Virus record (IMG/VR): IMGVR_UViG_3300044984_001489
Location: 1 to 49,563 of that record
Direction: 5' to 3' (one strand)
Length of the DNA stretch: 49,563 nt
From: a virus
This document shows positions 29,656 through 37,772 of the stretch, one piece after another. Position 1 is the stretch's first letter, and each line of letters starts with the position of its first letter. The translations under genes and the position numbers were made by a program. Below the pieces are notes generated by a model. That model was not told the origin of the DNA. It worked only from the letters and a program-made list of their open reading frames with translations, and ran no database searches.

Positions 29656-29707
29656 TGGGGCGACTGATGGGGCTCGAACCCACGACAACCGGAATCACAA
29701 TCCGGTG
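29656..29707 (-). other. attP core: 3' half of a tRNA-His (GTG) gene
   Basis: On the minus strand: anticodon stem-loop CCGGA-TTGTGAT-TCCGG (anticodon GTG), TTGTC variable loop, T-arm GTGGG-TTCGAGC-CCCAT, acceptor 3' strand CAGTCGC, discriminator C and CCA. The 5' acceptor and D-arm are absent, so this is not a working tRNA but the identity block with which a phage rebuilds the host gene after integration. The C discriminator is the tRNA-His hallmark. Located 190 bp upstream of int. Confidence 0.8.
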
Positions 29708-29820
29708 AGACCCTTGCTACGACAGGGTTTGAGAGGTGTCCGACCAACTCAACTGCTCTTTTTGAGTCTTATTTGACGATTGTGGCGTTTACACCAACTG
29801 CTGAGCAGTTATCAAAAAAG

Positions 29821-29840
29821 TTGTACCAATGTACCAATGT
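29821..29840 (+). repeat. Two TGTACCAATG copies near attP
   Basis: TTGTACCAATGTACCAATG; with GGAAAACACTGGTACAAATTAT at ~29914-29935 it closely resembles the 4216-4245 segment of the origin region. Confidence 0.65.
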
Positions 29841-29985
29841 TTTCCATGTTCGTATAGGAAACACACACTACTATTACCCTGAAAACACACAGTCGTTGTC
29901 GCCATCAGGAATTAGGAAAACACTGGTACAAATTATGTTATATACATGTAAAGTACCTTCAAACTTAGATATAGCTTAAAACCGA

Positions 29986-30035
29986 GCTGTACCAAAGCTG
30001 TACCAAAGCTGTACCAAAGCTGTACCAGTTGTACC
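29986..30035 (+). repeat. TGTACCA iteron array, plus-oriented
   Basis: GCTGTACCAAA at 29986, 29997 and 30008, then GCTGTACCAG and TTGTACCGAT: five units at 10-11 bp period, ending in the same TGTACCGATTT as the origin array. Together with 30201-30240 it brackets ~165 bp of palindromes. Confidence 0.8.
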
Positions 30036-30052
30036 GATTTTTTTCTAATATA

Positions 30053-30133
30053 GCCTATTATTTAGGCAAACGTACGTTTAGTGACAGAAGTTGTTACGTT
30101 TCGTTTAAGAATGTGAACGCCTAAAAATTAGGC
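30053..30133. repeat. Two GCCTA..TAGGC palindromes and an AAACGTACGTTT palindrome
   Basis: GCCTA/TAGGC at 30053-30067 and GCCTAA/TTAGGC at 30119-30133 flank a perfect 12-bp palindrome, AAACGTACGTTT (30068-30079). Operator- or iteron-like; no gene here. Confidence 0.5.
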
Positions 30134-30139
30134 AGTTTT

Positions 30140-30195
30140 CTTACACGAACCTTACGTGGAACAACAAATCGTGTTTCACGTAAGTTTCGTGTAAG
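30140..30195. repeat. 19-bp inverted repeat with one mismatch
   Basis: CTTACACGAACCTTACGTG (30140-30158) and its complement (30177-30195, one mismatch) with an 18-base spacer. Too long for a simple operator; a cruciform, origin or partition site is conceivable. There is no T tract, so terminator use for the leftward late genes is unlikely. Confidence 0.6.
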
Positions 30196-30200
30196 TATTG

Positions 30201-30240
30201 TGGTACAGCTTGGTACAGCTTTGGTACAACTTCGGTACAA
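30201..30240 (-). repeat. TGTACCA iteron array, minus-oriented
   Basis: TGGTACAGCT, TGGTACAGCTT, TGGTACAACTT and CGGTACAAG: four units facing the 29986-30035 array, just downstream of the last late gene's stop. Confidence 0.75.
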
Positions 30241-30261
30241 GAGATAACTTGTACTTATGAC

Positions 30262-33200
30262 CTATGCGTTTCCAAGCCTTTCAAGCCTGCGTAGCATACT
30301 GCCTCCCGGTAGCGCGCCCAGACCCTCGCCTATCACTGTGTGGTCACGCATGGCCATGAACTCACCAAACGGTACTGACAGGATGTTCTGGAGCTGATCC
30401 ACGGTTGGCCCTGCCAAGGTAGCAGGATCGAACGCTGCGCCTGCCTTGCCGAAGTTTAAGCCCGGTATCTCAGACACGTCCACCAAGTTGCCCAGCATCA
30501 TCTGTGGCACGCCCAGCACCCCGGCGCGGCCAAAGCCATACTGGAGGTACCCGTCAAGACCACCTTTCATCCAAGGTGGCTCCTCACCGGGGATCAGCAT
30601 CTCCTTGATAGCCCCGGCAGCGATGGCGATAGGCATGTAGCCCAGACCCATGGCCATCACCGGGCGGTAGTTGCCTAGACGGGCTTGGTCGGCAGCGTTC
30701 TTCATCATCACGCGATGGAAGCTGTAGCTGTAGCTCTTGAGCTGAGCAAACACGGCGTAGTGTGGGTCGCTCATCCAGATCGTGCGGTGAGCTGCTGTTG
30801 GCGCCGCTACAGCGGTGAGCACCCAGCGTGTTACAGCGGCTTGGTTGGCAGCGTTCTTCTCAAGGTTGCCGTCAGGGCCAAACTTGATGTTTTTCGGGTC
30901 GAATCCTTTGCCAAACAGGTCTTCCATGCGCGACACAGCCGCTTTGTCGTTGGTGTCGATACCGTTCTTCGCCCACCCGCTAATGATGCGCACCGCCACC
31001 TGTGTGGCAGCGGCGCGTACACCACGGTTCCAGCCCACCATACCGTTGTACTTGAACAGCTTGTCGCTCAAGACCTTGGCCTTACCTGACATGAAGGGTG
31101 AGCCTTGGGCCTGTGCGGTGCTCTCAAGGTACGCCCCTGAGTCGACAGTACCCCAGAACTCAGCGTCGGCCACCGCCGCGCTTGGATCTTTCTTGTCAAA
31201 GATCGTGTTGCGAATCTCGCGGATGCCTTCAACAAACCCTGTCCAAGCGTCCTTAGCCTCGCCACCGTTGACCACCAGACCGACAACGTCTTGGAAGTTG
31301 GTGAACAAGCTCGTCGCCATCAAGCGGAACGACTGGTAGGTGACAATCCAGCTACTGACAGCCCGTGCGTTGGGTGAAATCTCACGACCCAGCGTACCCT
31401 CAAGCGCCTGAATAGCCTTGAAGCTGTTTTCAAGCTTACCCATCGCCTTGAGCAGTGCGGCGTCGTGCTTCTCTTGACCAACACCTGCAACGTGCATGTC
31501 TTGACCGACAGAGCGCAGGGTTGGGAATGGCTCGCTGAAGTCGTCACCCACAGCAGCCTTCTGTTTCGACCACTTCTTACGAGCTGCCTCCAGACCCTTT
31601 TCAGCCTGTTCAACCAAGGCGTCACCACCTAGCTCGAACAACACAGCCTTGTCAGCCCCCTCAGCGATCTTCCCGCCGTCCGGGCCGAAGCGACTCTGGT
31701 ACTCACCGCGCTTGACGATACTGTGCGCGTAGGTCGTCATGATCGAGGTGAGGTCTTTCTCCTTGTACTTGTCGAACACGTCCTTGTCCAGCCAGTTCAG
31801 CTCGCGCTTGTTGACCGCGCTAGACGCCGGGGTGATGCCCAGACCGCTGTTGCTCTCGGAGATTTCAATGTGGCCGTTGGAAGCCAGCAACCGTGTGGCG
31901 ATAGCGTCGGCAACCATCTCAGCAGTGATGGTCTGAAGGTTCAGCTTGGCCATGACCTTACCTGAGTCTTTGAACTCTTGCTCAGCCCGGTCGAACTCAG
32001 CCCGTGCCGCAGTGCCCTTTTCAGGCAGCTTGTCAGCTTTGACTTCCTTGTTCGCTTCGTCGGCGATGTGCTGAAGCTCACGAGAGTGGTGCTTGAGCAG
32101 GCTCTCTTTGAACCCAGCCATGTCACCCATCAGCGCGTCGACGGACCAGACTTGCGGCAGGTAGTTCTTGCGCAGGGGGATGTCCTCCCACACACCTTTC
32201 ATGCCGGTCTCAGAGTCTATACGATCCATGTTCAAGCGCTTGACGCCCTTCTCGGCCATGTAACCAGCCATCTCGCTGTAGAACGCGTTGATCTTGGCGA
32301 CCAGCTCCTTGGCCACACGGTCGGTTGGCTCCGTTTCAGTTGACATCGCCTTACGCGCCATCTCGATGTCTTCTGGGCTGTAGCCGTCGAGGATGTTCTC
32401 TACTTTGTGCACCCAGTGGCTCGTAGCCTGACGGAGTCCGTCAGAGTATGAGCCGTAGGAAGACCCGACCTTACGCATGGCTGTACCGATCTTCTGGTGG
32501 AAGCCCCGCGCTATGTCGACCATGTGCTTGTTGTTCGTCGCGTCCATCATGGCTTCGTTCGAGAACACCAGCTTACCGGCAGCGTTGGCAAAGTTCTGGA
32601 AGGTCTCACCTACCCGCTCAACAGCAGCGTTGTGGGCCTCAGTGTCCTTGTTGATAGCGGCCACCACAGCTTGACGGGTGTCAGCGTTTGCCACCGCGCC
32701 GTCAGAGAACTGACGCATGAGCCGCTCGGCATGACCTGCCTCCAGCTGCTCACGGCTCATGGCTTCAACCTCCTTGCGGAAGGTCTCGCTGAATACAGCA
32801 GCGACGCGCTTGAGGCCGTTCTTGATCATCTGGAAGATGCTCTTCGTCTCAGGCCCAATCTTCAACGCACCGGCCTGCCAGAACTGATACATGAACGCAG
32901 CTGCTTCTTCGTGGTTGGCCAGCTGCTTGATAGCCTCTGGGTGACCGTCAAGCAGACGCTCCAGCTTGCGCTGGATGATTGGGTTCATGGCGGCACGCTT
33001 CATCACATCGACCGAGGCCTTGCCACCGTTCTTCTCCAAGATGTTGACAAACTCATGGAAGGACTCATGGAAGGCGGCACCGAGCACGTCGCCGTTGAGC
33101 GCTAGCTTGATGGTGTTCTTTACCTGCCCCGGCGTCCATTCACCAGAGCTGTCGGTCATGCGCTTGAACAGCGTGGTGATGTTGTCACCCAGCGCCTTGA

Positions 33201-36200
33201 GGATGTGCTCCTTGGCAGCAGCTACTTGCTCGTGGACCTTGCCCTTGGCTTGGTTCTTGGGTTGCTGGGTGGATTGTTTGCCACCCTCAAGCGACCGCAA
33301 GCGCTCGTAGTTCTCAGCGCGTGCCTTGTTTAGACCCGCCAGAGCCTCTGCTTTCGACAGACCGTGCCGCTTAGCGTAAGCCCCTAGCTTTGTATTGCTA
33401 CCAAGTATGCTGTCGATCTTGTCGACAGTGGCGCGTGCTTCTAGCAATCCTTCGGTGGATTTGCTCGCAGCCACTCCGGTTTTAGATGATCCGGTGTTCC
33501 CAGTTCCTTGGGCCTGCCCCACGACGGATATGGCGCTCTCCTCGCCTTGATCATTCGCAGCGTTGCCGCTATTTCCTCCGGGTCTCCCGACAGGAGAGCC
33601 TTGTCCACTTCCTCTTGCGTTGTTAGCATTTGCTTCCTCCAAAGAGGAAATCTTACCGCTGATCAGATCGGCTGTGTTACCCAACCTGACTTTTAGTTCT
33701 GCCGCCTCCGCTTTATCGAGTGTGTACAGCGAGGCCAGTTTGTCGACCGACAACTCTGCAAGGCCGATGGTGTGCACTTCTTCGTAACGATCCCCGACGT
33801 ACTTTGTTGTCTTGCTAACAACATCGTGGTCACCCTTTTTCTGCGTACTTGGGACGTACTCAGCGATTTTGTTCATCCGCGTGGTACCAAGAATGGCTAT
33901 GTCAAAAATCTCACGATTTTCTTGCGATAGCGTTGCGCGCCCACTCATCAAAGAGGCCACGCTCTTTTGCAGCGCAGCCACGATACGGTCTTTTACATTC
34001 TCCAGTTTGTCCTCAGCCTTCGGCTGGGCAGATTCCTTCTTGGCGGTAGACACTTCATGTGTGCTTGGCAAGACATGGGGGTCGACCTTAGTGCCTTCGC
34101 GTGAGCGCGTACTGCCCGGACCACCGTAACCAGCGCCAGCTGCGTCAGCACCTAAACCAATGCGTGCTCCGTCCGGTCCGCGCTCAACTTCCTTCTTACC
34201 CTTCGTGCTCGACTTTTGATACTTGACGAGGTGTTCCATCTCTTCAGCTCGAAGCGCTTTCAACGTGTCTGACTGCGCCTTGCTCAACGCTGGGCCATCT
34301 CCGGTGACAGCCTCGCGGTACAGCTTCTCAAGACGAGCCAGTTGCTTCTCCTTTGGAAACTTAACAAGCAGCTGCCCGGTGTACTCTGTGTCCGACACTG
34401 ATAGATCACCGTCCTCAGCTTCAATGCGACCCTGCGCCTCGCTCGGTGCAGGTACGCCTTCTTTCTGACCCTTGCGACGCATCTCAGTGGTCTTCTCGGT
34501 GTCGTACTCTGTCGTCGGGCGAGCGAAGGTAATGTCCTTCTTCGACATTGGCGTGCCACCAAAGTCGTCAGGCGACCCTTGCCACTTGTTACGTTCCTTG
34601 CGGTAAAACTGTAGTACGGCTGGTGCGCCTTTTTTTAAGGCTTCGTAAATTTTGTAAGCACGACCAGAACTCGTTGTCTCGCGCTGAGCAAGTTCCAACA
34701 GCGCCTGAACACGCTCCTTGTGGTTCTCGGCGAAGCCAATACCAAATTCGGTCGGCTTCTCCTCACGACGCTCAATGTCAGCCTGTGTCTTGGCGTCACC
34801 GACAGTATGTTGACGACCGAGCAGCATCTCCTTGGGGAGCCGTTCGAGGTTCTCAACCCACTGAAGCGGTTGACCCGGAGCAGTGCGGTAGCCAATGCGA
34901 CTGGTGAAGTTTCCACCCTCGGCCAGCATCAAGTCGGTCAGTGCTGACATGACCAGATCAGAGCTGCCTAGCGCACCACGGCGCTTGCCTTCGAGCGTGG
35001 TGCCTGTTGGACCGTCCTGATTCTCGAAGTTACCTGTCGGGAACACGCCGCCGTCTTTACCTTTGGCGCGTGTGCCGTTCTCTGTGAAGATGCCCTGCTT
35101 GCGCAGGCTGTCGGTACTGACAGGGAAGTGTGTCACGCCCTTGCTACCGTTGCGCTCAAGGAACAACACGCCGTTCTGCGCGGTGAAGGTCTCAGGTTTG
35201 GCGTCCTTCGGGTTCCACTTGAACGAGTCAATGTCTTGGATGTTGTGCCGTGAGTCGCCGCTGTCAGGCTGTGTCACCTCAAGGTAGCGGAACTGCTTGT
35301 CGATTTGACCGAGTAGGGCCGCGCGCTGACGTTTCGACAAGTCGCCAATGTCGATTGTGCCTTCAGAGAATCCTTTGATAAGGGTTTCATATTTGCCTTG
35401 ATGGCTAAGCTTCGGCCCGAAGCTCTCAAGCAGGTCGTAGCCTGCTTGCTCGATGGCTGCTGCGTCGTTGTTCAGGTCTTTCTTGGTGCGCGACCAGATG
35501 CCAGCGTCGACAACGCTGTTGCCCAGCTCGCTTGAGTGCTGGGCCTTCACAGCCTCGTACTTCTCGATACCTTTGTCAAAGCCGAGGTTGAACGGGATAC
35601 CAACGCGACCTTTTGGGTTCGTAAAGCCGACGATCTTCGGCCCTTTGATCTCACTAACACTGGCACCTGCACCGTACTTGTTGACGATCAGCTCACCGTC
35701 TTCGTCGAACTGCTGCTCAGGCACGACGTTACCATCAGCGTCGATCTCGACTTGATCCTTACCACCGCCAGTCGCCTTCGACACGAGCTTCTTGTGCTCA
35801 CCCGTGTCAATGTAGGCATTCATCACGTTGTGCAGGCGTTCCTCAGTGCCGAAGAAGTTGTCGATCAAGCCCTGCTTGACCTTCGCCGACATCCCCTCCT
35901 GTACGACGGTCTTCATCATAGGCACGAGCTTCTTCACCGCGCCGTCCACATCCTTGACACCGTGTAGCGCGATGTCGCTCAGGTTGTTCTTCAGAGCGCT
36001 TTTGATTATCTGCTCTTTGTTCGAGGCGAAGGTGATGAGCGCCTCAATGTTCTTAGCCGCCTCTGGCCGGTTCTCCACCAGCCCGTTGCGCGTGGCTAGG
36101 CCGTAGGCTTTCTTAAACAGGGAAGCGCTACCTTCACCGAAACGCTCAACGATGGCGCCGACAGCCTGCTGGTGATCTTCCATACCGCTGTTGATCCAGT

Positions 36201-37770
36201 TCAACATACCTGCGAGCTGGATCTTGTTGTGCTCACCGTTTGTCGCCTTAATGATCTTCTCGTCGACACCCTGCTTGACCATGATGTCTGTCAGCGTATT
36301 TATCTTCTGCTGCTGAGCTTCAGGCTTGAGTAGCTCAGACTCAAGGTACATGCGGTCTGAGGGACGCATCTCAGACTTCTTCGAGTTCTGCCCCAACCCC
36401 GTGAGCAGCGCGTCGGTCTCTTTCTCAGCGACCTTGTCGTTCTGCGTCTGGTGCAGCTTCGTCTGAAACTCAACCGCGTCGATCTTACCAGCGGCGTACT
36501 GCGAGGCCAGTGACTTCTCAGCCTCTGTGCTGTCGCGCCCAGCCTTGAGAATCGTCGCAGCGTCATCTTTGAGCTTGTTCTCGTGGTGAGCGTTGAAGCT
36601 CTGATCGTCCATCTGATTCTCTTCGTCGCTTAGCGGCGATGTGCTCTTCAGGTCAGACTTACCGGCCAGCGTGGCTTGAATTTGCTCAAGGCGGCCTTGG
36701 TCAATCTCGTCTTGCGTCAGACCCTTGGACTTCAGCTCGCGCTCGTCGAAGTAGTTATCTACCTTCGCCTTCAGCGTGCCAGCCTTGGCAGCAAGGTCGA
36801 CACCCGCGTCGAGCACCGTGCCTAGTGGGTCGGAGGCAACGTCGCGCGCGGTGTCTGTGACCTTGTCGACACCCCTGCCTAGCATGCCGTAACCCGCGTC
36901 AGCACCTGCGCCGACAGCACCCATACCGCCGCCTGCGATGGCACCGGCAGCGGCCTCGTTGAGAGCCTGCTTGTAATCGTAGTTGGTCAGGTCGTCCTGA
37001 TTCAGCCAGTTCTGTGCAGACTGCCCGGTTAGACTCTGAGCACCTTCTGTAGCGCCTTCTGTCAGCATGTCTTGGCCGACGCGCTTGGCCATACCGGCTT
37101 TGGTCAGCTGCTTCGCGCCCATACCCGTCAGACTCTTGACGACGCCGAACGGCACAGCCGCTTCGAGTGCCCCGCCAACAATAGCGTTGCCCATACCTGC
37201 GTTGCCAATGTCTTCGTAGCTACGCGTGGCACGGATGTTCTCGTCCTGCATCGCTTGGGCGACTGTCTCGTCGTACATCTGGTTGCCGCCGACCAGCGCT
37301 GAACCAATCCGCGCGCCAGCCAGAGCCCCCGGCGCAGCGCCGACTCCACCCATGAGCGCACCACCGACGCCGCCGATGGCCGCGCCAGCTAAGCCGCCGA
37401 GGGCTGAGGGTACCGACGAGCGGATGCCACCCAGCGCACCACCGACGTAGTCGATGGCAGAACCGAGACCTCGCACATCGCTCGCGTCACGAACAGTCGG
37501 CGCCCACTGCTGCGCCTGTGCGCCGAGGTCGCGCGCTTGCTGCTCGTAGATCAGACCGCCTTCAGTGTCGCCAGCAGCATGGGCTGAACGAGCTTTTGCC
37601 CAGAGCGTGTTGGCTTCGTCACCTAACCCTGCTGAAGTCCAGCCTCGACCAAACTGCGACGAGGCGTTGACCTGTCCAGCAAGATCAGCATCAAGGTTGG
37701 CTTGAGTGTATAGCCCAGCTGCGTCGTTAGATAGGGTGAGCGCTCTCTGTGGTGCGAGTTCAAGTGGCAT
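30262..37770 (-). CDS. 2502-aa internal virion / polyvalent protein with a HExxH metalloprotease-like motif
   Basis: Very large virion-associated protein, last of the late operon. Residues ~100-170 and ~270-295 are Gly/Ala-rich hydrophobic glycine-zipper segments (LGGLAGAAIGGVGGALMGG) suited to crossing membranes during DNA ejection. The middle is long, charged and helical. HESFH at 1568-1572, with N-H-E-E at 1619-1622 downstream, is a HExxH zinc-peptidase signature like the MPTase domain of phage polyvalent proteins. No lysozyme or RNA-polymerase motif was recognised. Size and position match podovirus ejection proteins. A 3-bp gap separates it from the 920-aa gene. An ACTCTGA motif lies inside at 32431-32447. 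Confidence 0.72.
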   Translation of the reverse strand: MPLELAPQRALTLSNDAAGLYTQANLDADLAGQVNASSQFGRGWTSAGLGDEANTLWAKARSAHAAGDTEGGLIYEQQARDLGAQAQQWAPTVRDASDVRGLGSAIDYVGGALGGIRSSVPSALGGLAGAAIGGVGGALMGGVGAAPGALAGARIGSALVGGNQMYDETVAQAMQDENIRATRSYEDIGNAGMGNAIVGGALEAAVPFGVVKSLTGMGAKQLTKAGMAKRVGQDMLTEGATEGAQSLTGQSAQNWLNQDDLTNYDYKQALNEAAAGAIAGGGMGAVGAGADAGYGMLGRGVDKVTDTARDVASDPLGTVLDAGVDLAAKAGTLKAKVDNYFDERELKSKGLTQDEIDQGRLEQIQATLAGKSDLKSTSPLSDEENQMDDQSFNAHHENKLKDDAATILKAGRDSTEAEKSLASQYAAGKIDAVEFQTKLHQTQNDKVAEKETDALLTGLGQNSKKSEMRPSDRMYLESELLKPEAQQQKINTLTDIMVKQGVDEKIIKATNGEHNKIQLAGMLNWINSGMEDHQQAVGAIVERFGEGSASLFKKAYGLATRNGLVENRPEAAKNIEALITFASNKEQIIKSALKNNLSDIALHGVKDVDGAVKKLVPMMKTVVQEGMSAKVKQGLIDNFFGTEERLHNVMNAYIDTGEHKKLVSKATGGGKDQVEIDADGNVVPEQQFDEDGELIVNKYGAGASVSEIKGPKIVGFTNPKGRVGIPFNLGFDKGIEKYEAVKAQHSSELGNSVVDAGIWSRTKKDLNNDAAAIEQAGYDLLESFGPKLSHQGKYETLIKGFSEGTIDIGDLSKRQRAALLGQIDKQFRYLEVTQPDSGDSRHNIQDIDSFKWNPKDAKPETFTAQNGVLFLERNGSKGVTHFPVSTDSLRKQGIFTENGTRAKGKDGGVFPTGNFENQDGPTGTTLEGKRRGALGSSDLVMSALTDLMLAEGGNFTSRIGYRTAPGQPLQWVENLERLPKEMLLGRQHTVGDAKTQADIERREEKPTEFGIGFAENHKERVQALLELAQRETTSSGRAYKIYEALKKGAPAVLQFYRKERNKWQGSPDDFGGTPMSKKDITFARPTTEYDTEKTTEMRRKGQKEGVPAPSEAQGRIEAEDGDLSVSDTEYTGQLLVKFPKEKQLARLEKLYREAVTGDGPALSKAQSDTLKALRAEEMEHLVKYQKSSTKGKKEVERGPDGARIGLGADAAGAGYGGPGSTRSREGTKVDPHVLPSTHEVSTAKKESAQPKAEDKLENVKDRIVAALQKSVASLMSGRATLSQENREIFDIAILGTTRMNKIAEYVPSTQKKGDHDVVSKTTKYVGDRYEEVHTIGLAELSVDKLASLYTLDKAEAAELKVRLGNTADLISGKISSLEEANANNARGSGQGSPVGRPGGNSGNAANDQGEESAISVVGQAQGTGNTGSSKTGVAASKSTEGLLEARATVDKIDSILGSNTKLGAYAKRHGLSKAEALAGLNKARAENYERLRSLEGGKQSTQQPKNQAKGKVHEQVAAAKEHILKALGDNITTLFKRMTDSSGEWTPGQVKNTIKLALNGDVLGAAFHESFHEFVNILEKNGGKASVDVMKRAAMNPIIQRKLERLLDGHPEAIKQLANHEEAAAFMYQFWQAGALKIGPETKSIFQMIKNGLKRVAAVFSETFRKEVEAMSREQLEAGHAERLMRQFSDGAVANADTRQAVVAAINKDTEAHNAAVERVGETFQNFANAAGKLVFSNEAMMDATNNKHMVDIARGFHQKIGTAMRKVGSSYGSYSDGLRQATSHWVHKVENILDGYSPEDIEMARKAMSTETEPTDRVAKELVAKINAFYSEMAGYMAEKGVKRLNMDRIDSETGMKGVWEDIPLRKNYLPQVWSVDALMGDMAGFKESLLKHHSRELQHIADEANKEVKADKLPEKGTAARAEFDRAEQEFKDSGKVMAKLNLQTITAEMVADAIATRLLASNGHIEISESNSGLGITPASSAVNKRELNWLDKDVFDKYKEKDLTSIMTTYAHSIVKRGEYQSRFGPDGGKIAEGADKAVLFELGGDALVEQAEKGLEAARKKWSKQKAAVGDDFSEPFPTLRSVGQDMHVAGVGQEKHDAALLKAMGKLENSFKAIQALEGTLGREISPNARAVSSWIVTYQSFRLMATSLFTNFQDVVGLVVNGGEAKDAWTGFVEGIREIRNTIFDKKDPSAAVADAEFWGTVDSGAYLESTAQAQGSPFMSGKAKVLSDKLFKYNGMVGWNRGVRAAATQVAVRIISGWAKNGIDTNDKAAVSRMEDLFGKGFDPKNIKFGPDGNLEKNAANQAAVTRWVLTAVAAPTAAHRTIWMSDPHYAVFAQLKSYSYSFHRVMMKNAADQARLGNYRPVMAMGLGYMPIAIAAGAIKEMLIPGEEPPWMKGGLDGYLQYGFGRAGVLGVPQMMLGNLVDVSEIPGLNFGKAGAAFDPATLAGPTVDQLQNILSVPFGEFMAMRDHTVIGEGLGALPGGSMLRRLERLGNA
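32431..32447 (-). repeat. ACTCTGA motif, copy 7 (inside the 2502-aa gene)
   Basis: ACTCTGACGGACTCCGT, one mismatch in each half; same orientation as transcription. Confidence 0.45.
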
Positions 37771-37772
37771 GA

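Noticed and set aside
29658-29760. Complete tRNA-His gene
   Set aside because: Only the anticodon arm to CCA folds correctly; no 5' strand complementary to CAGTCGC and no normal D-arm precede it. It is better read as an attP core.
29773-29979. 68-aa plus-strand ORF near attP
   Set aside because: It consists of translated TGTACCA repeats and AT-rich intergenic sequence with no ribosome site.
29986-30240. CRISPR array
   Set aside because: Repeats are 10-11 bp with no spacers, adjoining units directly, and occur in both orientations; they are iterons.
30262-37770. N4-like virion RNA polymerase
   Set aside because: Size and location fit, but I could not find the T/DxxGR or other single-subunit RNA polymerase motifs.
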